This document shows positions 50,979 to 60,406 of a DNA stretch of 64,000 nucleotides, one piece after another. The notes beneath the pieces are model-generated. The model saw nothing but the letters and a program-made list of their open reading frames with translations. It was not told the origin of the DNA and made no database searches. Position 1 is the first letter of the stretch. The number at the start of each line of letters is the position of its first letter. The stretch spans positions 78,544 through 142,543 of the forward strand of contig NZ_WBXM01000011.1 of NCBI RefSeq assembly GCF_033042135.1. Reading direction: 5' to 3'. This DNA comes from Haloechinothrix sp033042135. GTDB lineage: Bacteria; Actinomycetota; Actinomycetes; Mycobacteriales; Pseudonocardiaceae. Both the position numbers and the translations under genes were made by a program.

Positions 50979-53116
50979 GTCTCGCTCGCCTCCTCGTTCC
51001 CGGCGTTGCCGGCACTGCTTGCGTTGCCTGCCATGTCTCGGCTCTCGCCGCCCGCACCATCTGCGCCGCTCGCGCTCGCTGCCTCATCAGGCGGCCGGAC
51101 CACGGCGAGCACCGCGCCGAGATCGACCTGATCGCCCGTTGACACGTTGAGTTCGGACACCACGCCGTCGGTGGGTGCGGTGATCTGATGTTCCATCTTC
51201 ATCGCCTCCAGCCACAGCACCGGCTGGCCGGCCTCGACCCGGTCGCCCGTGGCCACGGCCACCCGCAACACCGCTCCCGGCATGGGGGCCAGCATCGATC
51301 CCTCGCTGACCGCGGCCTCCGGGTCGGCGAATCGCGGCATCCTGCGCAGCGTCACCGGACCGAACGGCGAGTCGACACACACCGCCTCGCCGTAACGGGC
51401 GACCTCGAACACCCGCCGCACCCCGTCGACGACCAGGGTGACCCGGTCCCCGCGAGCCTCGACGAGCTCGATGCCGGGATAGCCCTCGGCGTGCAGGCCG
51501 GTACGCGTCATCCGGTAGGCGATCTCGTAGGTGGGCTCCCCGTCGCCGTGACCGTGGTAGCTGGTGTAGCTCTTGTACTGTGGCTGCGAAGGCAGGTTGC
51601 GCCAGCCGCTGGGCAGCCCGGACAGCACCGCGGCGCCGTCCCTGTTGTGCCGTGCCTCCGCCAGCGCCGCGGCCAGCGCCGACAGCCGGTGCGCCCGCTC
51701 GCCTGCCAGCGGTGTCGCCAGTGTGAACAACCCGTGGCGGGAGAAGAAGGACGTGTCGGTCTCGCCTGCGAGGAACGCGGGATGCCGCAGCACGTTCACC
51801 AGCACATCCCGGTTGGTCGCCACGCCGTGGAGGGTGGCGCCGCTCAACGAGGCGGCGAGCATGCGCGCCGCCTCGGCCCGCGTCGGTGCCCACGCGATGA
51901 CCTTGGCCAGCATCGGGTCGTACTGCACACCCACCGTCGACCCGCTGTCCACACCGGAATCGACACGCACCCCGTAAGCGCGCGGGACGGTGAATTCGGC
52001 GACCGACCGGCCGAAGCCGAAGCGGTGCACCGTACCGCTCTGCGGCTGCCACTCCGCTTCACCACCCGAGTCGACCACGGTCTCGGCGTACAGCCGGACC
52101 TCGATCGCGTGCCCTCGTGGCCGATGCTGCCGCGCGGGCGGGTCGGGCAACGGGTGCCCCTCTGCGATGCGGACCTGCTCGGCGACCAGGTCGATCCCGG
52201 TGGTGCACTCGGTGACCGGGTGCTCGACCTGCAGGCGCGTGTTCATCTCGAGGAAGAAGAACTCCCCGTCGTCGGTGGCGAGGAACTCCACGGTCCCGGC
52301 CCCCCGGTAGTCGATCGCCTTGGCTGCCTTGCTCGCGGCGTCGAACAGCTCGGCGCGCATGGTCTCGTCGACCAGCGGTGACGGCGCTTCCTCCACGACC
52401 TTCTGGTGCCTGCGCTGGATCGAGCATTCCCGCTCGCCGACCGGCCACACCGCACCGTGCTCGTCGGCGAGGATCTGCACCTCGATGTGGCGTCCTGTGG
52501 CCACGTAGCGTTCGCAGAACACGGTCGCGTCACCGAAGGCGGATCCGGCCTCGGCCTCGGCTCCCGCCAGCGCTTCGGCGAGCTGGTCGAGCCGGTGCAC
52601 CACCCGCATGCCGCGGCCGCCGCCGCCCGCGGAGGCCTTCACCAGCACCGGCAGCTCGGCCTCGGTCACCTCATCGGGATCGAGCTCGGCCAGCACGGGC
52701 ACCCCGGCCTCGGCCATGATCCGCTTGGACTCCACCTTGGACCCCATCGCCTCGATGGCGGCGGGCGGCGGCCCGATCCAGGTCAGCCCGGCGTCGGCCA
52801 CGGCGCGGGCGAACTCGGCGTTCTCCGACAGGAAGCCGTAGCCGGGGTGAACGGCGTCGGCTCCGCCCGCGCGGGCGGCCTCGATCAGCAGATCGTGGCG
52901 CAGGTAGGTCTCCGAGGGAGCCTGCCCCGCCAACCGTACGGCCGCGTCGGCCTCGTCCACGTGCGGCGAGTCCGCGTCGGCGTCCGAGTACACCGCGACC
53001 GTCGAGATCCCCAGCGCGCGGCAGGTGGCGAACACGCGGCGCGCGATCTCGCTCCGGTTGGCCACGAGCACGTTGGTGATCTGGTTGACCGTCCCGGCAG
53101 GTGGTTGGCTGCTCAT
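50975..53116 (-). CDS. Acyl-CoA carboxylase alpha subunit (biotin carboxylase plus BCCP)
   Basis: 713 residues. The N-terminal biotin carboxylase contains VLVANRSEIARRVFATCRAL, VHPGYGFLSENAEFARAV, KASAGGGGRGMRVV (ATP loop) and FLEMNTRLQVEHPVTE. A linker leads to the C-terminal biotinyl domain with LEAMKMEH (biotin-Lys about residue 640). It charges biotin with bicarbonate for the carboxyltransferase encoded upstream. The acidic/Gly tail after the BCCP is unusually long. ATG 53116 begins the fold. Confidence 0.94.
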   Translation of the reverse strand: MSSQPPAGTVNQITNVLVANRSEIARRVFATCRALGISTVAVYSDADADSPHVDEADAAVRLAGQAPSETYLRHDLLIEAARAGGADAVHPGYGFLSENAEFARAVADAGLTWIGPPPAAIEAMGSKVESKRIMAEAGVPVLAELDPDEVTEAELPVLVKASAGGGGRGMRVVHRLDQLAEALAGAEAEAGSAFGDATVFCERYVATGRHIEVQILADEHGAVWPVGERECSIQRRHQKVVEEAPSPLVDETMRAELFDAASKAAKAIDYRGAGTVEFLATDDGEFFFLEMNTRLQVEHPVTECTTGIDLVAEQVRIAEGHPLPDPPARQHRPRGHAIEVRLYAETVVDSGGEAEWQPQSGTVHRFGFGRSVAEFTVPRAYGVRVDSGVDSGSTVGVQYDPMLAKVIAWAPTRAEAARMLAASLSGATLHGVATNRDVLVNVLRHPAFLAGETDTSFFSRHGLFTLATPLAGERAHRLSALAAALAEARHNRDGAAVLSGLPSGWRNLPSQPQYKSYTSYHGHGDGEPTYEIAYRMTRTGLHAEGYPGIELVEARGDRVTLVVDGVRRVFEVARYGEAVCVDSPFGPVTLRRMPRFADPEAAVSEGSMLAPMPGAVLRVAVATGDRVEAGQPVLWLEAMKMEHQITAPTDGVVSELNVSTGDQVDLGAVLAVVRPPDEAASASGADGAGGESRDMAGNASSAGNAGNEEASET

Positions 53117-53189
53117 AGCGTCCGTCCTCGCAGTGTCAGCGGGCACATCGTGTCCGTCCGCGCGCCCGATCCCGTCGACAGTTCGTCTC

Positions 53190-53219
53190 CTCGACCAGCC
53201 TCGACCAGCCTCGACCAGC
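53190..53219. repeat. Three tandem copies of CTCGACCAGC
   Basis: Three perfect 10-bp repeats lie in the 111-nt gap between the carboxyltransferase and biotin carboxylase genes, the only sizeable gap in this part of the operon. They may be slippage-derived. Confidence 0.85.
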
Positions 53220-53227
53220 ACAGCCCG

Positions 53228-54826
53228 TCACATCCGGAAGACGCCGAAGCGATCGGTGCCACGTACTTCGGCGTTGTGAATCGCCGAGAGGCTCAACCCG
53301 AGAACCGTCCTGGTGTCCCTCGGGTCGATGATGCCGTCGTCGTAGAGCATCCCGGACAGGAACATCGGCAGCGACTCGGCCTCGATCTGCTCTTCCACCA
53401 TCTGCCGCATCGCCGCGTCGCCTTCCTCGTCGTAATGCTGACCGCGGCTCGCCGCGGCCTCCCTGGCCACGATGGACAGCACGCCCGCCAACTGCTGCGG
53501 CCCCATCACCGCTGACTTGGCGCTTGGCCAGGCGAACAGGAACCGGGGGTCGTACGACCGGCCGCACATGCCGTAGTGACCCGCGCCGTAGGAGGCGCCC
53601 ATCAACACCGACAGGTGCGGCACCGTGGAGTTGGACACCGCGTTGATCATCATCGCGCCGTGCTTGATGATGCCCATCTGCTCGTATTCCTTGCCGACCA
53701 TGTACCCGGTGGTGTTGTGCAGGAACACCAGGGGCGTGTCGCTCTGGTTGGCGAGCTGGATGAACTGGGTGGCCTTCTGGGACTCCTCGCTGAACAGCAC
53801 ACCGCGCGCGTTGGCCAGGATGCCCACCGGGTAGCCGTGGATGTCGGCCCATCCGGTGACGAGGCTGTTGCCGTACAGCGGTTTGAACTCGTCGAAGTCG
53901 GACCCGTCGACCACCCGCGCGATGACCTCGCGGGGGTCGAACGGGATCCGCAGGTCGGTCGGCACGATGCCGAGCAGGTCCTCGCTGTCGTAGCGGGGCT
54001 CGGCGTAGTCGCCGCGCGGCCGGGGTCCCAGCTTGTGCCAGTTGATACGGCGGATGATGCCGCGGCCGAGCCGGATCGCGTCGGCCTCATCCACCGCGAG
54101 GAAGTCGGCAAGCCCCGAGGAGCGGGCGTGCATGTCGGCACCGCCGAGCGACTCGTCGTCCGATTCCTCCCCTGTGGCCATTTTCACCAGCGGCGGACCA
54201 CCGAGGAACACCTTGGCTCGTTCGGCGACCATCACCACGTAGTCGGACATGCCGGGCAGGTAGGCCCCTCCCGCGGTGGAGTTGCCGAACACCAGCGACA
54301 CCGTGGGCACCCGCGCGGCCGAGGAGCGGGTGAGGTTGTAGAACGTCCGCCCGCCGGGGATGAAGATCTCCTTCTGGGCGGGCAGGTCCGCGCCCGCGGA
54401 CTCGACGAGGTTGATCGCCGGGAGGCGATTCTTCTCGGCGATCTCGGCCGCGCGCAGGCTCTTGCGCAATCCCCACGGGTTCGTGGCACCGCCCTTGACC
54501 GTCGGGTCGTTGGCGATGATCATGCACTCGACGCCCTCGACGACGCCGATGCCGGTCACCACGCTCGCCCCGACCTGATAGTCGGAACCCCACCCAGCCA
54601 GCGGCGACAGTTCGAGGAACGGCGAGTCCTCGTCAAGCAGCAGCTCGATGCGTTCCCTGGCGAGCATCTTGCCGCGTTCCCGGTGCCGGGTGGTGTACTT
54701 CGGGCCACCGCCCTCAACGGCCTTGCCCTGCTCGGTCTCCAACTCACCGAGCTTGTCGAGCATCGCGTCCCGGTTGACGACGAAGTCCTCGGCCGTCGTG
54801 TCCACTGTCGATGTCAGTACGGTCAT
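53228..54826 (-). CDS. Acyl-CoA carboxylase beta subunit (carboxyltransferase)
   Basis: 532 residues. Crotonase-like carboxyltransferase halves show RHRERGKMLARERIELLLDE, ANDPTVKGGATNP, VESAGADLPAQ, GGAYLPGMSDYVVMV, and later LHNTTGYMVGKEYEQMG and MGASYGAGHYGMCGRSYDPR. This is the methylcrotonyl/geranyl-CoA carboxylase-like branch rather than propionyl-CoA carboxylase, judged from the GYMVG and YGAGHYGM segments. ATG 54826 overlaps the upstream stop (ATGA). Confidence 0.92.
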   Translation of the reverse strand: MTVLTSTVDTTAEDFVVNRDAMLDKLGELETEQGKAVEGGGPKYTTRHRERGKMLARERIELLLDEDSPFLELSPLAGWGSDYQVGASVVTGIGVVEGVECMIIANDPTVKGGATNPWGLRKSLRAAEIAEKNRLPAINLVESAGADLPAQKEIFIPGGRTFYNLTRSSAARVPTVSLVFGNSTAGGAYLPGMSDYVVMVAERAKVFLGGPPLVKMATGEESDDESLGGADMHARSSGLADFLAVDEADAIRLGRGIIRRINWHKLGPRPRGDYAEPRYDSEDLLGIVPTDLRIPFDPREVIARVVDGSDFDEFKPLYGNSLVTGWADIHGYPVGILANARGVLFSEESQKATQFIQLANQSDTPLVFLHNTTGYMVGKEYEQMGIIKHGAMMINAVSNSTVPHLSVLMGASYGAGHYGMCGRSYDPRFLFAWPSAKSAVMGPQQLAGVLSIVAREAAASRGQHYDEEGDAAMRQMVEEQIEAESLPMFLSGMLYDDGIIDPRDTRTVLGLSLSAIHNAEVRGTDRFGVFRM

Positions 54827-55968
54827 GCCGTGAATCCCAACTGCCGCGCGGCCAGTGAGGTCATGATCTCGTTGGTGCCCCCGCCGATACCGAGGATGCG
54901 CATGTCGCGGTACTGCCGCTCCACCTCGGCTTCCCGCATGTACCCGAGGCCGCCGTGCAGCTGCACCGCCTCGTTGACCACCCACTCCCCGGCCTCGACC
55001 GCGGTGTTCTTGGCAAACGCCACCCGGGCCAGCACGTCCTCCCCCGCGACGTGCCGGATCGCGATATCACGCGTGTAGCTGCGCGCCACGTCGATCCGCC
55101 GTGCCATCTCGGTGAGCTTGTGCTGCACCAGCTGCCGGAAGATGAGCGGGCGACCGAAGGTGTCCCGCTTGCGGCACCAGTCCACGGTGAGGTCGAGCGC
55201 GCGTTGCGCGGCCGCGTAGGCCTGAACCGCGAGGCTGAGTCGCTCCTCGACGAAGTGCTGCGCGATCTGGATGAAGCCGGTGTTCTCCTCACCCACCAGG
55301 TTCGCGACGGGCACGCGACAGTCGGAGAACGCCAGCTCCGCGGTATCGGAGCACTGCCACCCCATCTTGTCCAGCTTGCGTGACACCGAGAACCCTGGGG
55401 TGTCCCGCTCGATCACCAGCAGCGAGATGCCGTGCGCGCCCGGCCGCCCGGTCCGCACGGCCGTGGTGACGAAATCGGCCCGGGCTCCCGAGGTGATGAA
55501 CGTCTTGGCGCCGTTGACCACGAACTCGTCCCCGTCGCGCTCGGCCGTGGTGCGCAGTCCCGCCACATCGGACCCGCCGTCCGGTTCGGTAATGGCCAGC
55601 GCGCCGATGGCCTCACCTGCCAGGGTCGGCCGGACCCAGCGATCGATCTGCCGGGCATCGCCGGCCGAGGCGATGTGCGGCAGCGCGATGCCGTGGGTGA
55701 ACAGCGAGGCGATCAGCCCGCCAGAGGCACCCGCGTAGAGCATCTCCTCGGCGACCACCAACGCGTCGATGGCATCACCACCGCCTCCGCCGACGTCCTC
55801 AGGAAACGCCACCCCGAGCAGGCCTGCCTCGCCCGCCTTGCGGTGCAGCGCCCGCGGTAGCTCCCCGGCACGTTCCCAGCTGTCGAGTTCCGGCAGGATC
55901 TCGCGCTCGGTGAACCGGCGAACCGTCTCGCGGAGCGCGCGGCGTTCCTGGCTGTCGAAAGTGGTCAC
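54823..55968 (-). CDS. Acyl-CoA dehydrogenase (AtuD/isovaleryl-type)
   Basis: 381 residues. GTG 55968 overlaps the AtuA stop as GTGA. Motifs are LGVAFPEDVGGGGGDAIDAL, ALAITEPDGGSDVAGLRTTA, VERQYRDMRILGIGGGTNEI, and the C-terminal MTSLAARQLGFTA. The conserved GLGYMREAEVERQYRD region matches citronellyl-/isovaleryl-CoA dehydrogenases. It probably forms the 2,3-unsaturated acyl-CoA that the carboxylase then uses. Confidence 0.92.
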   Translation of the reverse strand: MTTFDSQERRALRETVRRFTEREILPELDSWERAGELPRALHRKAGEAGLLGVAFPEDVGGGGGDAIDALVVAEEMLYAGASGGLIASLFTHGIALPHIASAGDARQIDRWVRPTLAGEAIGALAITEPDGGSDVAGLRTTAERDGDEFVVNGAKTFITSGARADFVTTAVRTGRPGAHGISLLVIERDTPGFSVSRKLDKMGWQCSDTAELAFSDCRVPVANLVGEENTGFIQIAQHFVEERLSLAVQAYAAAQRALDLTVDWCRKRDTFGRPLIFRQLVQHKLTEMARRIDVARSYTRDIAIRHVAGEDVLARVAFAKNTAVEAGEWVVNEAVQLHGGLGYMREAEVERQYRDMRILGIGGGTNEIMTSLAARQLGFTA

Positions 55969-57713
55969 AGCAGCTCCTCGGGGACATCCACGTACCGGGC
56001 GCGCAACCACTCGCCCAGTGCCTTGGCCTGCGGGTCGAAGCGAGCCTGCGAGGCGACCCCGTCGCCGAGCAGGCCGGAGATCACGAAGTTCACCGCGTAC
56101 AGGTTCGGCAACGCGTACCGGCGCACCTCCAGGTCCGCGGTCTCCGGCAACAGTCGCCGGAGCTCGTCGACCGTGAGGGTGTGCGCCAGCCAGCGCCACG
56201 CGGGCTCCGAGCGCACCCAGACGCCGAGGTTCGCGTCGCCGCCCTTGTCGCCGCTGCGAGCCGCGGCGATGCGCCCCAGCGGCACGCGGCGGGTGGGCCC
56301 ACCCGCCGAAAGCGGCAGGGTCTCCGGCAGGGCGGTGTCTTCGGATGTGCCCGCGGTGGAATCCTCCGCAGCCGTGCTCGGTGAGCTCACCGCGGAGATG
56401 TCCACCCGGGAACCGTCCGGCAGCACGGCCACGTGCGGCACCTCGGTGGCGTCGACGAAGGCCGCGCCGTACACACCGTACGGTGAGGCCTCGGACGGTG
56501 GTGCCGTCACGTGGAAGCCCGGGTAGCTGGCCAGTGCCAGCTCGATCGCCGCACCGGTGAAGGCACGGCCGACCACCTGCGCGTCCGGGTCGCTGGCCAC
56601 GCAGTGCAGCAGCGCGCTAGCTTCCTCCTCGGTCGCGGCGTCGGCGGTATCAGTCCTGGCCAGTGACCAACGCAGCTGTGCGGGCTCGGTGGGCAGGTTG
56701 GCGGTCAGCTGGCGCCGCACCAGCGCGGCTTTCTCCTCGATGTCGAGGCCGGTCAGCACGAACGTGATCTCATTGCGGTAGCCCGCGAGGGAGTTCAGGC
56801 ACACCTTGAGCTCGCCGGGAGGGGCCTGACCACGAACGCCACTGATCCCCACCCGATCGCCCGCGTGTTGGGTGAGTTCGATCGTGTCGAACCGTGCCGT
56901 GACATCCGGCCCCTGGTAGCAGGGCCCCGCGATCTCGTAGAGCAGCTGCGCGGTAACGGTGTCGACCGTGACCGCCCCACCGGTGCCGGGATGCTTGGTG
57001 ATCACGCTGGACCCGTCCGCGTGGATCTCCGCGATCGGAAAGCCCGGCCGGTCCATCACCCCGTGGCCGGTGAGCTCGGTGAAGAACGCGAAGTTGCCAC
57101 CGGTGGCCTGCGCGCCGCACTCGATCACGTGACCGGCGACCACCGCGCCCGCCAGCGCGTCGTAGTCCGACGCTTGCCATCCGAACCGCGCCGCCGCGGG
57201 CCCGACCACCAGCGACGCGTCGGTGACACGTCCGGTCACCACGACATCTGCGCCCGCGCGCACGGCCTCGGCGATCCCCCACGCGCCCAGGTAGGCGTTC
57301 GCGGTGAGCGGTTCCAGCTCGCGACCATCCCTGGTGCGTGTCACCAGCCCGAGCTCGCTCGACCGGTCACGCAGGTCGTCGCCTGCGACATGGGCCACCG
57401 ACACCGGAACCTCGAGCTCGGCAGCCAGTTCCCGTACCGCCTCGGCGAGCCCGGCGGGATTCAACCCACCGGCGTTGGCGACGATCGTCACGCCGTGGCG
57501 CTTGGCCAGCGCCAGGTTCTCGCGCAGCTGCCGCAGGAAGGTCTTCGCGTAGCCGCGGGAGGGATCCTTCAGCAGGTCCCTGCCGAGGATGAGCATGGTC
57601 AGCTCGGCCAGGTAGTCGCCGGTGAGCACATCCAGCTCACCGCCGGTGAGCATCTCGTGCATCGCGCTGAACCGGTCACCGTAGAAGCCGGAGGCGTTCC
57701 CGATCCTGATCAT
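55965..57713 (-). CDS. AtuA family protein (DUF1446), acyclic terpene utilisation-like
   Basis: 582 residues. It begins MIRIGNASGFYGDRFSAMHE and continues MLTGGELDVLTGDYLAELTM, GVTIVANAGGLNPAGLAEAV, DVVVTGRVTDASLVVGPAAA and ECGAQATGGNF, the whole AtuA N-terminal domain. The C-terminal domain has AAARSGDKGGDANLGVWVRS. In Pseudomonas the atu cluster degrades citronellol and geraniol; AtuA itself lacks an agreed reaction. The ATG shares one base with the upstream stop. Confidence 0.9.
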   Translation of the reverse strand: MIRIGNASGFYGDRFSAMHEMLTGGELDVLTGDYLAELTMLILGRDLLKDPSRGYAKTFLRQLRENLALAKRHGVTIVANAGGLNPAGLAEAVRELAAELEVPVSVAHVAGDDLRDRSSELGLVTRTRDGRELEPLTANAYLGAWGIAEAVRAGADVVVTGRVTDASLVVGPAAARFGWQASDYDALAGAVVAGHVIECGAQATGGNFAFFTELTGHGVMDRPGFPIAEIHADGSSVITKHPGTGGAVTVDTVTAQLLYEIAGPCYQGPDVTARFDTIELTQHAGDRVGISGVRGQAPPGELKVCLNSLAGYRNEITFVLTGLDIEEKAALVRRQLTANLPTEPAQLRWSLARTDTADAATEEEASALLHCVASDPDAQVVGRAFTGAAIELALASYPGFHVTAPPSEASPYGVYGAAFVDATEVPHVAVLPDGSRVDISAVSSPSTAAEDSTAGTSEDTALPETLPLSAGGPTRRVPLGRIAAARSGDKGGDANLGVWVRSEPAWRWLAHTLTVDELRRLLPETADLEVRRYALPNLYAVNFVISGLLGDGVASQARFDPQAKALGEWLRARYVDVPEELL

Positions 57714-58501
57714 CAGAACTGGCCCGCCTTCCGACCCTGGCCCGGTGGTCCGGCGAACGCCTGCGCGATGGTCAGCCACCGCGCGGCCTCGGCTCCACGC
57801 GCCGTGACGTCGGTGTCGTCCGGGTGCCTGCGCTGGGTCACCAGTAGGCAGAATCCGAGAGCGCTACCGGTCACCCGCTGCTCGGCGCTGTCAGGGCCCC
57901 AGGTCCACAGGTCACCGTCCGGGGCGGCGAGCTCGACCCGGAACGGCTCGTGCGGTGGCGTCAGCCCGTGCGCGTGGAACGCGAAGTCCCGGGTGCGCAC
58001 GCCGATGTGCGCGACGTGCCGCAGTCGCGCGGTGGGTTCCCGTTCGATACCGAGCGCGTCGGCCACATCCTGGCCGTGCGCCCACGTCTCCATGATCCGA
58101 GCGGTGGCCATCGACGCGGGCCGCATCGGCGGCCCGAACCACGGAACCTTCTCGTCACCACTCCTGCCGGCCAGCGCCTCGCAGAGCCTGCCACGCCGAT
58201 CCCGCCAGTGTTCCAGCAGCTCCCCCGGCGCGCGGCGCGCGACATGCGCGGCCGCGGCGTCGACGAAACCCTCGGGATCCGCGGCTGCTTCGGCCAGCCG
58301 TTCCTGGAACGCCTCGGGGTCGGTGACGGCGAGATGGGCCACGTCGTCGGTCCACGCGAGGTGTGCGATCTGATGGGCGATCGTCCAGCCCGGTGCCGGT
58401 GTGTCGCGGGCCCACTCCCCTGCGGGCAGGCCCGCGACACACGCGTCCAGCTCCTCGCCCTCGGCGTCCAGGTCGGCGAGCACGCTCGCCACATCCACCA
58501 T
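57713..58501 (-). CDS. TIGR03084 family metal-binding protein (DinB/maleylpyruvate isomerase-like)
   Basis: 262 residues. The start ASVLADLDAEGEELDACVAG leads to PAPGWTIAHQIAHLAWTDDV, a His-rich four-helix metal-binding bundle. Then come MATARIMETWAHGQDVADAL and a C-terminal SCP-like domain (TWGPDSAEQRVTGSALGFCL). GGAGGAGG precedes ATG 58501. It heads the acyl-CoA operon. Enzymes of this fold often act with mycothiol, but the reaction is unknown. Confidence 0.9.
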   Translation of the reverse strand: MVDVASVLADLDAEGEELDACVAGLPAGEWARDTPAPGWTIAHQIAHLAWTDDVAHLAVTDPEAFQERLAEAAADPEGFVDAAAAHVARRAPGELLEHWRDRRGRLCEALAGRSGDEKVPWFGPPMRPASMATARIMETWAHGQDVADALGIEREPTARLRHVAHIGVRTRDFAFHAHGLTPPHEPFRVELAAPDGDLWTWGPDSAEQRVTGSALGFCLLVTQRRHPDDTDVTARGAEAARWLTIAQAFAGPPGQGRKAGQF

Positions 58502-58549
58502 GCGCGCCTCCTCCGGTATGGCAGCCAGCATGGCACCGCCGCCCAAAAA

Positions 58550-58571
58550 AAGCAAGCATGAGTGATTGTTT
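58550..58571. promoter_or_regulatory. Candidate TetR operator in the operon/P450 divergent region
   Basis: The 22-nt imperfect dyad AAnCAAnCAnnnnTGnTTGnTT pairs 7 of 11 positions. It sits between the minus-strand operon start (58501) and the P450 start (58689), in an otherwise GC-rich gap. The operon ends in a TetR gene, so this is the best operator candidate. Low strength. Confidence 0.4.
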
Positions 58572-58688
58572 CGTCGAGCCTGCTGCCACACCCGTCAGAA
58601 GGAATACTCTTGACCGATTGCCAACAACTCGGGACAGTGAACGTACAGCCACGCCGGGGACAGCCCCGGCAGCCATGGAGGTGACGTT

Positions 58689-60158
58689 ATGGCACGGCCA
58701 CTGACAGCGGTCACCGACGCGGTACGCGAGCGAGTACCTCCGCTGACCGCCCTTCCCCTCCCTCGTGGCATCGACCAGCGCCTACTGGCCTCGAACGGGA
58801 CGATCACGCCACTCGCTGAGCCCCCGGCGGGCAGCGGTCTCCAACCGGTCCCCGGGGATTTCGGGGCACCGATGGTTGGGCACAGCCTGCGCCTCATGCG
58901 CTACGGGTTCGACTTCGGAATGCGCCGTTACGAGCGTTACGGCCCGGTCTCCTGGATGGGGGTGCTCGGCACGCGCATGGTCGCGTTGGCAGGACCGGAG
59001 GCCACCCAGGTGGCCCTGGTGAACCGGGACAAGGTGTTCTCCCAGGAAGGGTGGCACTTTTTCATCGACCGGTTCTTCCACCGCGGCCTGATGCTGCTGG
59101 ACTTCGGTGAGCACCTCGCGCACCGCCGCATCATGCAGCAGGCGTTCACCAGGGACCGGCTGGCCACCTACGCCGATCAGATGGCTCCCGTGCTGCGCCA
59201 GGGTATCGCGGGATGGCCGCAGGACAAGCGATTTCGCCTGTACTGGGCGCTGAAGCAGCTCACCCTCGACGTCGCGGGCCGGGTGTTCACCGGCATGCCA
59301 CCAGGAGCCAAGGCCGATGCCCTCAACCGGGCGTTCGTGGATACCGTTCGAGCTGGCACCGCAGTGATCAGGCGACCCGTACCCGGTGGCCGTTGGTCGG
59401 CCGGGCTGAACGGCAGGAAGGTGCTGGAGAGCTTTTTCGCGGAGAACCTGCCAGCCAAACGGACGAGGCCGGGCGACGACCTGTTCTCGGCGTTGTGTCA
59501 CGCCACCGATGACGACGGGGAGCGGTTCAGCGACGAGGACATCATCAACCACATGATCTTTCTGATGATGGCGGCCCACGACACCAGCACCATCACCGCG
59601 ACCGCCGCCGCCTACTATCTCGGTAAGCATCCCGAGTGGCAGGAGCGCGCACGGGCCGAGTCACGGGAACTCGGCGACGAGCCGCCTGATCTGGCCGCGC
59701 TCGAATCGCTGACCACACTGGATCTGGTCATCAAGGAATCGCTCCGGATGGTGGCTCCGGTGCCGAGCCTGTTGCGCAAGACCGTGGCGGACACCTCGGT
59801 GCTTGGCCACTACATCCCGGAAGGTACGCTCGTCGGGGTCTCCCCCATGATCAATCACTTCGTTCCCGAGTGTTGGACTGATCCGTTCCGTTTCGATCCC
59901 GAACGCTTCGCGCCGCACCGGATGGAGGACAGGTCGCACCGGTTCGCGTGGATCCCCTTCGGCGGAGGTGCTCATAAATGCATAGGCATGCATTTCGGCA
60001 CCATCGAGGTCAAAGCCATTCTGCACGAGATGCTCAAGCGTTACGCATGGTCATTGCCTGCCGATTATCACGTCCATTGGGACTACGTCGCGTTGCCTGT
60101 TCCTGTGGACGGTCTTCCGGTCCGGTTACGGTCAGCGACGGCAACGCGTACCACCTGA
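58689..60158 (+). CDS. Cytochrome P450
   Basis: 489 residues, longer than most actinobacterial P450s (about 400). The I helix reads MMAAHDTSTIT (295-300 AAHDTS), the ExxR is KESLR (350-353) and the heme loop is FGGGAHKCIGMHFG (Cys 431). An N-terminal extension of about 45 residues precedes the fold. The sequence style resembles the sterol/retinoid CYP51/CYP26-like branch rather than CYP153. No ferredoxin or reductase gene adjoins it. The substrate may be a hydrocarbon or terpenoid feeding the divergent acyl-CoA operon; this is inference. Confidence 0.93.
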   Translation: MARPLTAVTDAVRERVPPLTALPLPRGIDQRLLASNGTITPLAEPPAGSGLQPVPGDFGAPMVGHSLRLMRYGFDFGMRRYERYGPVSWMGVLGTRMVALAGPEATQVALVNRDKVFSQEGWHFFIDRFFHRGLMLLDFGEHLAHRRIMQQAFTRDRLATYADQMAPVLRQGIAGWPQDKRFRLYWALKQLTLDVAGRVFTGMPPGAKADALNRAFVDTVRAGTAVIRRPVPGGRWSAGLNGRKVLESFFAENLPAKRTRPGDDLFSALCHATDDDGERFSDEDIINHMIFLMMAAHDTSTITATAAAYYLGKHPEWQERARAESRELGDEPPDLAALESLTTLDLVIKESLRMVAPVPSLLRKTVADTSVLGHYIPEGTLVGVSPMINHFVPECWTDPFRFDPERFAPHRMEDRSHRFAWIPFGGGAHKCIGMHFGTIEVKAILHEMLKRYAWSLPADYHVHWDYVALPVPVDGLPVRLRSATATRTT

Positions 60159-60406
60159 TCCGGGCAGCACCCGTTCACCTGCGCCTTTTTCGCTCAATGG
60201 CTCGCACCGTGTCGTCGCCGCTGATAACGTTATGTGCCCCATACGCCACAGGCATCACTCGTTTGGCCGGTAGACATACCCACCTGTTCGTGGTCGGTTA
60301 GCAGAGTCTTCATGACACGACCGCCCTCGGCATGCCTGACCCGGCGCCAGCGCCGTGCGCAGCGACGCTAGTAAGCTCGCCGACTCGTGACCGGAGAGGT
60401 GAAACT

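Noticed and set aside
48924..51131. Long plus-strand frame of 735 codons
   Set aside because: It lies opposite the SDR and acyl-CoA dehydrogenase genes and reads as Arg/Gly/His-rich shadow sequence with no domain.
53576..55078. Plus-strand frame of 500 codons
   Set aside because: Shadow of the carboxyltransferase and acyl-CoA dehydrogenase genes, with no protein-like pattern.
56865..58373. Plus-strand frame of 502 codons
   Set aside because: Shadow of the AtuA and TIGR03084 genes on the minus strand.
58689..60158. P450 as a CYP153 alkane hydroxylase linked to alkB
   Set aside because: Length and motif style do not match CYP153, and the gene is 25 kb from the alkane operon.
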